A stretch of DNA of 64,000 nucleotides from Candidatus Nitrotoga arctica (GTDB taxonomy: Bacteria > Pseudomonadota > Gammaproteobacteria > Burkholderiales > Gallionellaceae), in assembly GCF_918378365.1 (NCBI RefSeq), contig NZ_OU912926.1, positions 1,116,001 to 1,180,000 of the forward strand. The letters are read 5' to 3'. The notes under the pieces are model-generated. The model was not told the origin of the DNA, did not search any database, and was given only the letters and a program-made list of their open reading frames with translations. The number at the start of each line of letters is the position of its first letter. The first letter of the stretch is position 1. Position numbers and translations under genes: made by a program. Below, piece by piece: positions 28,119-36,847 of the stretch.

Positions 28119-28913
28119 ATGCGCCATAGTTTAACTTTAATTCTGCTGCTCATGCTAACTGCGTGTAATATTTTCTCTCCGAAGGATGAAAAATCCGCTT
28201 CCGCGGCAGCGGATTCCGCCGAGGGAATGTACGCTCAGGCCATGGAACAGATAAATAATGCCAATTACCCTGGCGCTATAAAACTATTCGAGACTTTGCA
28301 ATCTCGATATCCTTATGGCCGTTATGCGCAGCAGGCGCAGATGGAGATTGCATACTCATACTACAAGCAAAGCGAACCGGAATCAGCACTCTCTGCGGTG
28401 GAGCGCTTTATTAAGCAGTACCCAAACAGTTCGCACGTGGATTACGCCTATTACTTGAAAGGATTGGTCAATTTCGACGAAGATCTCGGTCTGTTTGGCG
28501 CGGGATTTCACCCAGACGTATCCGAGCGTAATTCCAAGGCGCCGCGTGAGGCTTTTGATGCTTTTAAGGATCTGGTTACACGTTTTCCTAACAGCAAATA
28601 TGCAGCCGATTCAAAATTACGCATGCAATATTTAATTAACGCGTTGGCGCGCCATGAAACGCAAGTTGCAAGTTATTATTTACGCCGCGGAGCCTATGTG
28701 GCCGCTGTCAATCGTGCTAATGGCGTACTCATTGATTTTCCGCAGGCTCCGGCTACACGTGAGGCTCTGCAAGTTATAGTGCAGGCCTATGATGCGATGG
28801 GACTGAAAGATTTACGCGACGATTCACAGCGTGTGCTAGACAAAAACTTCGCGAAAGATGGTGTTAAGCCAGTTGTCAATCCACGCCAGTGGTGGAAGTT
28901 TTGGCAAAGCTGA
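28119..28913 (+). CDS. bamD: outer-membrane assembly lipoprotein BamD (ComL)
   Basis: A 264-residue lipoprotein of the BAM complex that inserts beta-barrel proteins. The signal ends in a lipobox (LLMLTAC, lipidated Cys16). Five TPR-like repeats follow, including YAQAMEQINNANYPGAIKLFETLQSRYPYGRYAQQAQ and ALSAVERFIKQYPNSSHVDYAYYLKGL, both BamD hallmarks. The ATG at 28119 is preferred because it begins the lipoprotein signal; the frame is open nine codons further up but would spoil it. Divergent from rluD with overlapping starts. Confidence 0.95.
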   Translation: MRHSLTLILLLMLTACNIFSPKDEKSASAAADSAEGMYAQAMEQINNANYPGAIKLFETLQSRYPYGRYAQQAQMEIAYSYYKQSEPESALSAVERFIKQYPNSSHVDYAYYLKGLVNFDEDLGLFGAGFHPDVSERNSKAPREAFDAFKDLVTRFPNSKYAADSKLRMQYLINALARHETQVASYYLRRGAYVAAVNRANGVLIDFPQAPATREALQVIVQAYDAMGLKDLRDDSQRVLDKNFAKDGVKPVVNPRQWWKFWQS

Positions 28914-29039
28914 ACATTGGCTCTAGCATTTACATAGTTTAAGGAAGGCATCGTTAAACTGCGCGACCTTCTCCAAACTTAGAAGGCGGAGTCCTACCAA
29001 GCTTAGTATTAGTAACAGACTCTAAAAAACTTAAAAAAT

Positions 29040-29888
29040 ATGGCACGCGAAGAACCGGCATTCAAACTTAAAATTGCCAATCTTTCTTTATTTGTACTCT
29101 ATATCAATACAACCGATATGGATCAACTAAAAAAACAGTTGGATATGCGTTTTAATCAAACGCAGAATTTCTTCTCCAATACGCCTGTGGCTCTTGATCT
29201 CTCTGCTATCGCGAATTTCAACCTATCGCCAGACTTTACCGGTCTGATGTCATTCATGCTGGATCATGGCATGCATGCCACGGGTGTTGTTGGGGGTTCC
29301 GCTGAACAGCGTGAAGCCGCTGTACAGGCAGGTTTGGGACTCTTTCCTGACACGATTATCAGACCCCCATTAAAGACGGCATCGATTCCCGCGACAGCCC
29401 CATGCATTACCTCTGATGCAGAAGACAATCAACCAGAACTACCAGGATTGGGATTGGCGATAGAAACTGGAGCGGGTGAACCCAATAACAATCGCATCCT
29501 AGACTCAGATACCCAACTTCAAAAACCAGTTTCCCAAGCACTGCCCACTTTCCGTCCGACTATGATTATCAACAAACCAGTTCGTACGGGTCAGAGAATC
29601 TACGCAGAAGGGGCTAATCTGGTTGTACTGGGTGTTGTCAATGCAGGAGCCGAACTGATTGCTGACGGGGATATTCACATTTACGCCCCATTACGCGGTC
29701 GGGCTATCGCGGGTGCTCAAGGTAACGAGAGTGCGCGTATTTTTATGCATAGCTTGGAGGCAGAATTAATTTCTATTGCTGGCTGTTTCAAGGTATTTGA
29801 GAACGGTATTCCCGAAAATTTGCGCGGCAAACCCGTTCAGGTGCATCTGGATTGCTCTGATTTGATTATCCAGCCCTTGCTGAGCTAA
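29040..29888 (+). CDS. minC: septum site-determining protein MinC
   Basis: A 282-residue inhibitor of FtsZ ring formation. The N-terminal FtsZ-binding domain (about residues 5-105) begins FKLKIANLSLFVLYINTTD; a low-complexity linker (about 106-170) is followed by the C-terminal MinD-binding beta-helix (about 175-280) with RPTMIINKPVRTGQRIYAEGANLVVLGVVNAGAELIADGDIHIYAPLRGRAIAG. It is the first of minC-minD-minE. There is no strong ribosome site before the ATG, but the N-terminal match supports this start. Confidence 0.95.
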   Translation: MAREEPAFKLKIANLSLFVLYINTTDMDQLKKQLDMRFNQTQNFFSNTPVALDLSAIANFNLSPDFTGLMSFMLDHGMHATGVVGGSAEQREAAVQAGLGLFPDTIIRPPLKTASIPATAPCITSDAEDNQPELPGLGLAIETGAGEPNNNRILDSDTQLQKPVSQALPTFRPTMIINKPVRTGQRIYAEGANLVVLGVVNAGAELIADGDIHIYAPLRGRAIAGAQGNESARIFMHSLEAELISIAGCFKVFENGIPENLRGKPVQVHLDCSDLIIQPLLS

Positions 29889-29951
29889 AGGAATTTTTTA
29901 GCATCCTCATTTACGGGTAAAATATACCTAATTTTGTTCAGGAATATAAAC

Positions 29952-30767
29952 GTGTCTAAAGTTATTGTAGTTACCTCAGGGAAGGGTGGTGTAGGTAAAA
30001 CCACAACCAGCGCTAGCTTCTCCAGCGGTCTCGCCTTACGGGGAAACAAAACGGTTGTCATCGATTTCGATGTGGGTTTACGTAACCTGGATCTCATTAT
30101 GGGCTGCGAGCGGCGTGTGGTGTATGACATCATCAACGTCATCAATGGCGAGGTGTCCCTTAAGCAGGCACTCATCAAAGACAAGAACTGCGACAACCTA
30201 TACATTCTCCCTGCATCTCAGACTCGAGACAAAGATGCACTCAACCTGGAAGGTGTTGAGCGTATTCTTAACGAGCTCAAAGAAAGTTTTGATTGTATTG
30301 TATGTGACTCCCCGGCAGGCATTGAATCAGGCGCATTCACCGCAATGTATTTTGCAGATGAAGCTTTGATCGTAACTAACCCGGAAGTTTCGTCGGTGCG
30401 AGATTCGGATCGCATTCTCGGAATTCTTGCAGCCAAATCCAAACGTGCGGTGGATGGCCTCGATCCCGTGAAAGAACACTTGCTGGTGACGCGCTATGAT
30501 CCCAAGCGGGTAGAGGCGGGGGAAATGTTGTCGGTTACTGACATCCAGGAAATTTTACGTATTCCGTTGATTGGTGTGATTCCGGAATCGGAATCAGTGC
30601 TCCAAGCCTCTAATGCTGGCACCCCAGCCATCCATCTGGATAAGAGCGACGTGGCTGAAGCCTACCGAGATGTAGTGGGACGTTTCATGGGCGATGAAGG
30701 ATTGCCGATGCGCTTCGTTACCGCAGAAAAAAAGAGCTTCTTTAAACGACTGCTGGGAGGCCGCTGA
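29952..30767 (+). CDS. minD: septum site-determining ATPase MinD
   Basis: A 271-residue membrane-cycling ATPase that recruits MinC and is displaced by MinE. The deviant Walker A motif GKGGVGKTT is at residues 10-18; switch and Walker B segments are [16 protein letters not shown] and [14 protein letters not shown]. The C-terminal amphipathic membrane-targeting helix [12 protein letters not shown] is intact. The GTG at 29952 is taken as the start because it has AGGA eight bases upstream and gives the standard [14 protein letters not shown]-terminus; the open TTG at 29934 would add six atypical residues. Confidence 0.97.
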   Translation: MSKVIVVTSGKGGVGKTTTSASFSSGLALRGNKTVVIDFDVGLRNLDLIMGCERRVVYDIINVINGEVSLKQALIKDKNCDNLYILPASQTRDKDALNLEGVERILNELKESFDCIVCDSPAGIESGAFTAMYFADEALIVTNPEVSSVRDSDRILGILAAKSKRAVDGLDPVKEHLLVTRYDPKRVEAGEMLSVTDIQEILRIPLIGVIPESESVLQASNAGTPAIHLDKSDVAEAYRDVVGRFMGDEGLPMRFVTAEKKSFFKRLLGGR

Positions 30768-30768
30768 G

Positions 30769-31053
30769 ATGTCCATGATTGCTGGCTTGATCAGCTACCT
30801 GCGCGGCAACGATAAAAAAACTGCCGTCGTCGCTAAAGAACGTTTACAGATTATTCTCGCCCACGAACGTGCCGGAAGAGGTGCTTCCACTCCAGACTAT
30901 CTACCTGCACTCCAAGAAGAACTGATGGTTGTGATTGCAAAATACATTCATATCGATCGCGAATCTATCAATGTTCAATTAGAGAAGCACGGTGAATATG
31001 ATGTACTTGAACTTAACATTACATTGCCGGACAAAATGCGCAACAACCGATGA
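30769..31053 (+). CDS. minE: cell division topological factor MinE
   Basis: A 94-residue protein that stimulates MinD ATPase and creates the pole-to-pole oscillation. The N-terminal membrane-targeting and MinD-contact part ([13 protein letters not shown], then [14 protein letters not shown], about residues 22-36) and the C-terminal dimerisation domain ([19 protein letters not shown]) are both standard. The ATG is one base after the minD stop with GGGAGG upstream; the longer open frame back to 30694 is inside minD. Confidence 0.96.
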   Translation: MSMIAGLISYLRGNDKKTAVVAKERLQIILAHERAGRGASTPDYLPALQEELMVVIAKYIHIDRESINVQLEKHGEYDVLELNITLPDKMRNNR

Positions 31054-31156
31054 GTATTCTCCCGGGATTTGCACTGGGGACGGCAGTAAAACAACGTACC
31101 TGATTGATCGCGAAATTCAACAAGTTTACCGGATGAATCTGCAGAGGCTGATAGTA

Positions 31157-31185
31157 AATAACCTCCGGCAAAGCCGGAGGTTATT
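31157..31185 (+). terminator. strong terminator of minCDE
   Basis: AATAACCTCCGGC and GCCGGAGGTTATT form a perfect 13-bp stem with an AAA loop, 104 bp after the minE stop. It may serve as a stop for the convergent minus-strand genes as well. Confidence 0.85.
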
Positions 31186-31351
31186 GGGTGAGCTTCTCAA
31201 AAATATCTGCTGAAGCCTGTAATTTTAATTCATGCCTTCCTTCTACATGCTTCCCACGGCTAGCCAGGCTGCATCGGATATACAAAGTGTACCCGGCCGC
31301 GCCTCGATAGAAGGGGTTAGACGCCTGCTGGGTGAGTGAAGGGCTGTGAGT

Positions 31352-31975
31352 TCACTTTGCGGACTTGATCCACTCTATAGCTTGGACTCGAGCGATCGGG
31401 ATTGGCTTTCCCGCTCCATCCGGTTGAAAGATCGAGGCCTCTCCCTCCTTTACTTCGAACCAATCTTTCCCGAAGGCGTCGATGATGTTCGGTTTATGCG
31501 TGACCAGGAGCGTGTTTTTTCCATCTGCAGGGGGTGTCGCTGCCATCTTTCTCAATGCCTCAGCTCGACGATCATTTTCGATTGGCGTGACGACGAGGCC
31601 GCCTTCAGTGATATCTGGAGTGGATGTCACTTCAGTGCCACTGATCAACCTCCCGGTTTCCACCGCCCGATTGAATTTGCTGGTGTGAACCCTGCCAATC
31701 GGAATTTGCAAGGCCTTGAAAGAAGCACCCACCTGGGTGGCCAATGCTTTGCCGCCTTCACTCAACAAGCGCTGCTTGGTAGTGTTGCCGTAATTTAGGG
31801 GGTCAGTGTCCGCCTGATCGCGATTGGTCGCTCCGTGGCGAAAGACAATGACGTAGCCACCCTGCTTCAAACGCTCGGCCAACGCCTTCACATCGACTGT
31901 CTGCGCGTGCGCGGTGGCCGATGCCAAAGCAAGAAGGACAAAGATCCTAGAAATCCATTGCACGTTTACTTTCAT
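31352..31975 (-). CDS. secreted histidine phosphatase-family protein
   Basis: A 207-residue protein with a signal peptide (ISRIFVLLALASATAHA). The catalytic RHG motif is at Arg46-His47-Gly48 (FRHGATNRDQAD), a second Arg at 103 (SKFNRAVETG) and the second His at 160 (LLVTHKPNI), as in the histidine phosphatase superfamily. Substrate unknown; a periplasmic phosphate monoester is likely. The start at 31975 is set by AGGAG and the signal peptide; the frame is open far upstream to 32146 without support. A DUF3833-like gene lies upstream on the same strand. Confidence 0.88.
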   Translation of the reverse strand: MKVNVQWISRIFVLLALASATAHAQTVDVKALAERLKQGGYVIVFRHGATNRDQADTDPLNYGNTTKQRLLSEGGKALATQVGASFKALQIPIGRVHTSKFNRAVETGRLISGTEVTSTPDITEGGLVVTPIENDRRAEALRKMAATPPADGKNTLLVTHKPNIIDAFGKDWFEVKEGEASIFQPDGAGKPIPIARVQAIEWIKSAK

Positions 31976-32148
31976 GCATACTCCTTGTTTTGGTGAAAAG
32001 TGGAACTCGGTGACGAAATGATAGAGCTTATGCATCATCTTATGTATCATGTAGTCCAACTGCCACTGCCTATCTAGCTTGATTTTTCCACGTAGCGTAA
32101 AGCGATGCAGGCGTTTATTGCTGCGCAATTCGTTATGGGTGAGCACGT

Positions 32149-32652
32149 TTAGTGCGTCAACTGGATCGTTTCTCGCAGCTGACCGATTGGGATACCCAGG
32201 AAACGAATGCTGCCGTAGTTCACTACAGTCCGGCCATCGTTAGTGAGATCAAGAATTTGATGCATTACCAAGCCCCAACCCTTCAGCGGGTAGCGCAAAG
32301 TTAGTCGGCTTCCATCGGTGCGACCTACGGCCAGTCCTGAAGCTTCGGTAAGCGTTGCCGAGTAATGACCTGGGGTGGTTTGCCACATCATCCAAGAACG
32401 TGACTGAATGGGCTCTCCTTCAAACTGCACGTTTTGCTCAAGCCTAAAGCGGCCATCAGCTTGTGTCGATCCAAGGCTTTCAACGGTAAATGGGCGAGTT
32501 TTTCCTAGAAACAGCTGCATTTCTCCTTTGCCCTCAGAACGCCCGGCGAAGACCTCGTCTGGCACAAATGCTTTTCCTTTGGTTTGGGAGTGAGCGGTTA
32601 GCGACATCAGCAGTGAAGCTACAAGAACAATTTGTTCGAAGCGCTTTTTCAT
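32149..32652 (-). CDS. DUF3833-like exported protein
   Basis: A 167-residue protein with an N-terminal signal (MKKRFEQIVLVASLLMSLTAHS). The mature part has the DUF3833-type pattern FAGRSEGKGEMQLFLGKTRPFTVES followed by RFRLEQNVQFEGE and RSWMMWQTTPGHYSATL, ending near a LRYPLKGWGLVMHQILDL stretch. The function of the family is unknown; it may bind a lipophilic ligand. The start at 32652 begins the signal peptide; an alternative ATG at 32682 adds ten residues. It precedes the histidine phosphatase gene by about 170 bp on the same strand. Confidence 0.7.
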   Translation of the reverse strand: MKKRFEQIVLVASLLMSLTAHSQTKGKAFVPDEVFAGRSEGKGEMQLFLGKTRPFTVESLGSTQADGRFRLEQNVQFEGEPIQSRSWMMWQTTPGHYSATLTEASGLAVGRTDGSRLTLRYPLKGWGLVMHQILDLTNDGRTVVNYGSIRFLGIPIGQLRETIQLTH

Positions 32653-32759
32653 TTTGTTCGCACTCTCCGCAACAGAAATCATGACAAATTATGGATGTTG
32701 AAACGGGCGCTTTCAGAATGGCTTGTTAGACATCGACCTGGAATGATGGACATCGTTAG

Positions 32760-33932
32760 TCATCGTCCAACGGGATACAGTCCGTGGACTTGAGTTGGAT
32801 TCTGTCCTTGGATGGCCCCGATGTAGTGCTCCATCTGGAATTTCAGGCGCTCAATGCGCGCGCGATCCTGCATGAAGGCGCGGAAGCGCACCGGATAGGT
32901 AGGGTAGTTGATGACCGGTTCGAATCCCTCCGGTGGCGACATGTCCCGCCGCACTGGCCATAGTCCACGACCTTCCTGCATCTCCTTCGACAGCAGCCAA
33001 CTCATGTAGAGCTTCGCTGCCGCCGGATGACGCGCAGCCTTGAAGATGGCGCCCGTCTGAGGCCAGGTGAGAAAGCTGTCGTTTTTCGGCAGGATGAGCT
33101 TGAACGGGCTGTCGGGGGGCGTGGTCAACGGGCCCGAAGCGGTAAAGGTCGCGGCCTTGTCGCCCTTGGCAACGACCAGACGCGCCGGCACCGTACCACG
33201 AATCCATTGCACATCCTGCGTCATCAGCCGGTCCATATAGCCCCAGCCGCGCTCGCTGATGATACGGTCGAACTGGTACAGCACGGCGTCGTCGTCGTGC
33301 GGATAGGTCAGGACGATCCGCCCTTTCCATTTGGGATCGAGATAGTCTAATGCGTCGCGTGGGGCTTCTGCTTCAGGGATCAGCCCGGTATTGATGATGT
33401 TGCTGAAGCAAAAAACATTGACAGCTACATATGCCCCGTCGGGATCGCGAAAATCCGGGTAGACGTGCTCCCAGCCCAAGGGCTTGTAAAACAGCAGATG
33501 TCCTTCTGCTTTCCATCGGTCGTAGTCATGCAGGGTTTGCAGGTGCGCAACGTCGCATTCGAGCTTGTCGCGCGCGAGTTGATTGTCTATCCGCGCGTCG
33601 TGATATTTGCTGAGGTCAACCAGGATGCGGATGTTCATGCCAGGAAAGCGTGTTTTGAAGGCCTGTTCGACGGCGGCCTGTGCATTGGGCAGATCCCCGC
33701 CCGCATAGACGATCAGGTCAGCGCCTTGGGCGAGGGCGGTTTTGTGTAGCTCGTCGAGCGTCCTTGTTTCCACCTCCGGGGTGAGCAGCGGCAGAAGCGG
33801 TGCTTCTCCGCTCGCCCAGCTGCCAGTAGTTTGGGCGAATGCATGGCTTGATGCCTGAAGGGCCAGCGATCCTGCGAGCGTCAATTGAATAAAATGTCGC
33901 CGGGAAAGTTTTGTCTCCGTTAATACGTCCAT
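32760..33932 (-). CDS. orphan periplasmic solute-binding protein with a Tat-like signal
   Basis: A 390-residue extracellular solute-binding protein, type 1/AfuA-like. The N-terminus SRRHFIQLTLAGSLALQASSHAFA is a Tat-type signal with twin Arg, followed by a binding-protein fold (ADLIVYAGGDLPNAQAAVEQAFKTRFPGMNIRILVD, later LYMSWLLSKEMQEGRGLWPVRRDM). No permease or ATPase gene is adjacent, so it is an orphan or works with a remote transporter, or may be a sensor-associated binding protein. Ligand unknown; iron, phosphonate-like or organic anions are all possible for this family. Codon use looks more GC-rich than its left neighbours. Confidence 0.78.
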   Translation of the reverse strand: MDVLTETKLSRRHFIQLTLAGSLALQASSHAFAQTTGSWASGEAPLLPLLTPEVETRTLDELHKTALAQGADLIVYAGGDLPNAQAAVEQAFKTRFPGMNIRILVDLSKYHDARIDNQLARDKLECDVAHLQTLHDYDRWKAEGHLLFYKPLGWEHVYPDFRDPDGAYVAVNVFCFSNIINTGLIPEAEAPRDALDYLDPKWKGRIVLTYPHDDDAVLYQFDRIISERGWGYMDRLMTQDVQWIRGTVPARLVVAKGDKAATFTASGPLTTPPDSPFKLILPKNDSFLTWPQTGAIFKAARHPAAAKLYMSWLLSKEMQEGRGLWPVRRDMSPPEGFEPVINYPTYPVRFRAFMQDRARIERLKFQMEHYIGAIQGQNPTQVHGLYPVGR

Positions 33933-34150
33933 TGTGCGCTCCTTCGCCGTTTTAATTTAAGTAAAAACCTGCATTACACCCGAATTTAGTTGATAAATGC
34001 ACTATTTAATTCTCGTTGTGCATCATCTGCATTTTTCCCGTCCAAGTACACGGGGGGGACTATAAATACATCCGTTAGCAATCTTACAGTAATGACAGCC
34101 GAGCGAAATTATTTCCTGTGAGCTGATTTTTTAATACTCTTTTGGTTGAA

Positions 34151-36847
34151 TTAATCGTGCTTGTACGGTTGCAACAGTTTTGCTACCAAGCCACTCCAGC
34201 CGGTTTGATGCGAGGCACCTACCCCGCGACCGGTGTCGCCATGGAAATATTCATGGAACAAAATGTAGTCCCGGAATTGCGGGTCTTCCTGAAACTTGGT
34301 TTGATCGCCGAATACCGGCCGCTGCCCTGAACCATCGCGTCTGAATAAGCGCGTCAAGCGCAGTGCCAGTTCGTCGGCAACGGCATGAATAGAGAGCATG
34401 TTTCCGGAACCGGTAGGACATTCAATTTTGAATTCATCTCCGTAAAATTCGGCGAAGCGGCGCAGCGAAGTCACCAACAGATAATTGACCGGGAACCATA
34501 TTGGACCGCGCCAGTTGGAATTGCCGCCGAACATCCCTGATTCCGATTCGGCCGGTTGGTAGCTGACGCTCATCGGATTATCGATGCAGTTGAAGATATA
34601 GGGCGCATCTTTATGGGCGCGTGAGAGCGACCGTATGCCATAGTCGGAAAGGAATTCGGTCTCATCCAGCATACGTCGCAGAAGGGCTTTCATACGGTGG
34701 CCGCGCAGCAACGACAGCAGGTGACGGTTACCCCGTCCCGGCTCCTGCCAGCGAGAGACGAGCGCTGCCAATTCGGGACGGTTTTTCATGAACCATTCCA
34801 GCCGCCGTTTGAAATTTGGCAGCCGATCAAGTATCTCCGGCTCCAGAATCTCCACAGCATAAAGCGGGATGAGACCCACCATGGAACGAACCTTGAGCGG
34901 CATCATCCCGCCATCAGGGGTACGCAGCTCATCGTAGAAAAATTGATCCTTCTCATCCCACAGGCCGACACCTTGATCGCCGATATTGTTCATCGACTGG
35001 GCAATGTACAGAAAGTGCTCAAAAAACTTGGTGGCAATATCCTCATAGGTGCGGTTGTGCTGCGCCAGCTCGAGCGCGATACGCATCAGGTTGAGCGCAT
35101 ACATGGCCATCCAGCTGGTGCCATCGGCTTGATTGATATAACCGCCGGTGGGTAGCGGCGCACTGCGGTCAAACACGCCGATGTTATCCAAACCGAGGAA
35201 ACCGCCCTGAAATACGTTGTGTCCATCGATATCCTTGCGATTGACCCACCAAGTAAAGTTCAGCAGCAGCATATGCAGTTCACGCTCAAGAAAATCCAGA
35301 TCACCACAGCCATCGTTTGCATCGCATTCGGCCTTGTACACCTCCCACACCGCCCATGCATGTACCGGCGGATTAACGTCGCCGAAAGCCCATTCGTAAG
35401 CGGGAATCTGCCCATTCGGATGCATGTACCAGACGCGCGTCATGAGCAGGAGTTGGTTCTTTGCGAATACCGGATCGATGTCTGCCATTGTGACGCAGTG
35501 GAAAGCCAGATCCCATGCGGCATACCAGGGATATTCCCATTTGTCCGGCATTGAAATGATGTCTGCATTGTTAAGATGCTGCCATTCGCTGTTCCGTCCG
35601 TGGTGTCGCTCCTTAGGCGGTGCGGGCATGCTCGGATCACCTTTCAGCCATATGGGAATATCGATGTAGTAGAACTGCTTGCTCCAAATCATGCCGGCAA
35701 AGGCTTGACGCTGGATCAGGCGCGCATCTTCGTCAGCAATATCAGCTTGTAGCACGGCATAAAATTCATCAGCCTCGGCCCGGCGCAAATTGAAAATAGA
35801 ATCAAAATCCTTGAAGGGCTGCGTGTTCACGGCCCGGGTGAGACGCAAGCGAATCTCAATCTTCCCCTGTGCCGGTATTGTAAAAATGAAGTGCCCTGCC
35901 GCCTTGGTGCCGCTTTGCAACGGATTGACAGCCTGGGGTTTGCCATGAACGACATGCTCGTGAAAGGCATCCTTGAAATAGCCTTTATTTTCTGTGCCGT
36001 ACAGGCGTTGTACGTTGGTCTCGTTATCGCAGAACAGCAATTCCGTCGCACCATCGAAGTGGCAGTAATAAGTGCCCAATTTTGGGTGCTGCAACACGAT
36101 GGCATCCTGTTCAAAGACTGACATCTCCGGCTTCTCGGTTTGTCCGTCCCATGTCCACTCGTTTCTGAACCATAGCTGCGGCAAAATGTGCAGCGGTGCG
36201 TCTTCGGGGCCGCGATTGTGTGCGGTAATCCGCATCAGAATATCGTGCGGGTCGGCCTTGGCGTATTCCACGAACACATCGAAGTAGCGGTCATCGGCAA
36301 AGGCGTCGGTATCGATCAGTTCGAATTCCGGCATGTCCTTACCCCGCCGCCCGTTTTCCTCCACCAGCCATGCGTATGGATACGCCTGCTGGGGATATTT
36401 ATAGAGCATCTTCAGATAAGAGTGAGTCGGTGTTGCATCCAGGTAGTAATACAGCTCTTTGACATCTTCGCCGTGATTGCCCTCACTGTTGGTCAACCCG
36501 AACAGGCGTTCTTTCAGAATCGGATCGCGCTCGTTCCACAGTGCCAGCCCCAGACATAAGTGCTGGAATTTGTCGCTGATCCCGGCGATGCCATCTTCAC
36601 CCCAGCGATAGGCGCGACTGCGTGCGTGATCATGGCTGAAATATTCCCAAGCTTCACCGTGCGGGCTGTAGTCCTCACGGACCGTTCCCCATTGGCGTTC
36701 GCTCAAGTAAGGTCCCCATCTGGACCATTCCGGTTCATCTTTTTCTCGCGCGATGAGCCGTTTCTTTTCCTCGCTGAGGGGCGCGTTCTGGCTGCTCGGT
36801 TTTTTTGGCTGTAATGTGGGCGGAGTCGAGGCGGTACTCATATTCAT
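34151..36847 (-). CDS. GH63-like glucosidase (MGH1-type (alpha/alpha)6 domain)
   Basis: An 898-residue cytoplasmic protein with no signal peptide. It opens with a Pro/Ser-rich tail, then a domain typical of GH63-related bacterial proteins (EWSRWGPYLSERQWGTVREDYSPHGEAWEYFSHDHARSRAYRWGEDGIAG) and a C-terminal (alpha/alpha)6 barrel with KWEYPWYAAWDLAFHCVTMADIDP and YINQADGTSWMAMYALNLMRIA. It probably hydrolyses an alpha-glucoside such as a glycogen-derived oligosaccharide or glucosylated compatible solute. The ATG at 36847 overlaps the stop of the upstream debranching-type gene by 4 bp (ATGA), so the two are co-translated. Confidence 0.85.
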   Translation of the reverse strand: MNMSTASTPPTLQPKKPSSQNAPLSEEKKRLIAREKDEPEWSRWGPYLSERQWGTVREDYSPHGEAWEYFSHDHARSRAYRWGEDGIAGISDKFQHLCLGLALWNERDPILKERLFGLTNSEGNHGEDVKELYYYLDATPTHSYLKMLYKYPQQAYPYAWLVEENGRRGKDMPEFELIDTDAFADDRYFDVFVEYAKADPHDILMRITAHNRGPEDAPLHILPQLWFRNEWTWDGQTEKPEMSVFEQDAIVLQHPKLGTYYCHFDGATELLFCDNETNVQRLYGTENKGYFKDAFHEHVVHGKPQAVNPLQSGTKAAGHFIFTIPAQGKIEIRLRLTRAVNTQPFKDFDSIFNLRRAEADEFYAVLQADIADEDARLIQRQAFAGMIWSKQFYYIDIPIWLKGDPSMPAPPKERHHGRNSEWQHLNNADIISMPDKWEYPWYAAWDLAFHCVTMADIDPVFAKNQLLLMTRVWYMHPNGQIPAYEWAFGDVNPPVHAWAVWEVYKAECDANDGCGDLDFLERELHMLLLNFTWWVNRKDIDGHNVFQGGFLGLDNIGVFDRSAPLPTGGYINQADGTSWMAMYALNLMRIALELAQHNRTYEDIATKFFEHFLYIAQSMNNIGDQGVGLWDEKDQFFYDELRTPDGGMMPLKVRSMVGLIPLYAVEILEPEILDRLPNFKRRLEWFMKNRPELAALVSRWQEPGRGNRHLLSLLRGHRMKALLRRMLDETEFLSDYGIRSLSRAHKDAPYIFNCIDNPMSVSYQPAESESGMFGGNSNWRGPIWFPVNYLLVTSLRRFAEFYGDEFKIECPTGSGNMLSIHAVADELALRLTRLFRRDGSGQRPVFGDQTKFQEDPQFRDYILFHEYFHGDTGRGVGASHQTGWSGLVAKLLQPYKHD

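Noticed and set aside
32763..33330. Long antisense and alternative frames within the GC-rich solute-binding protein gene
   Set aside because: Shadow frames of a well-supported gene with no start signals.
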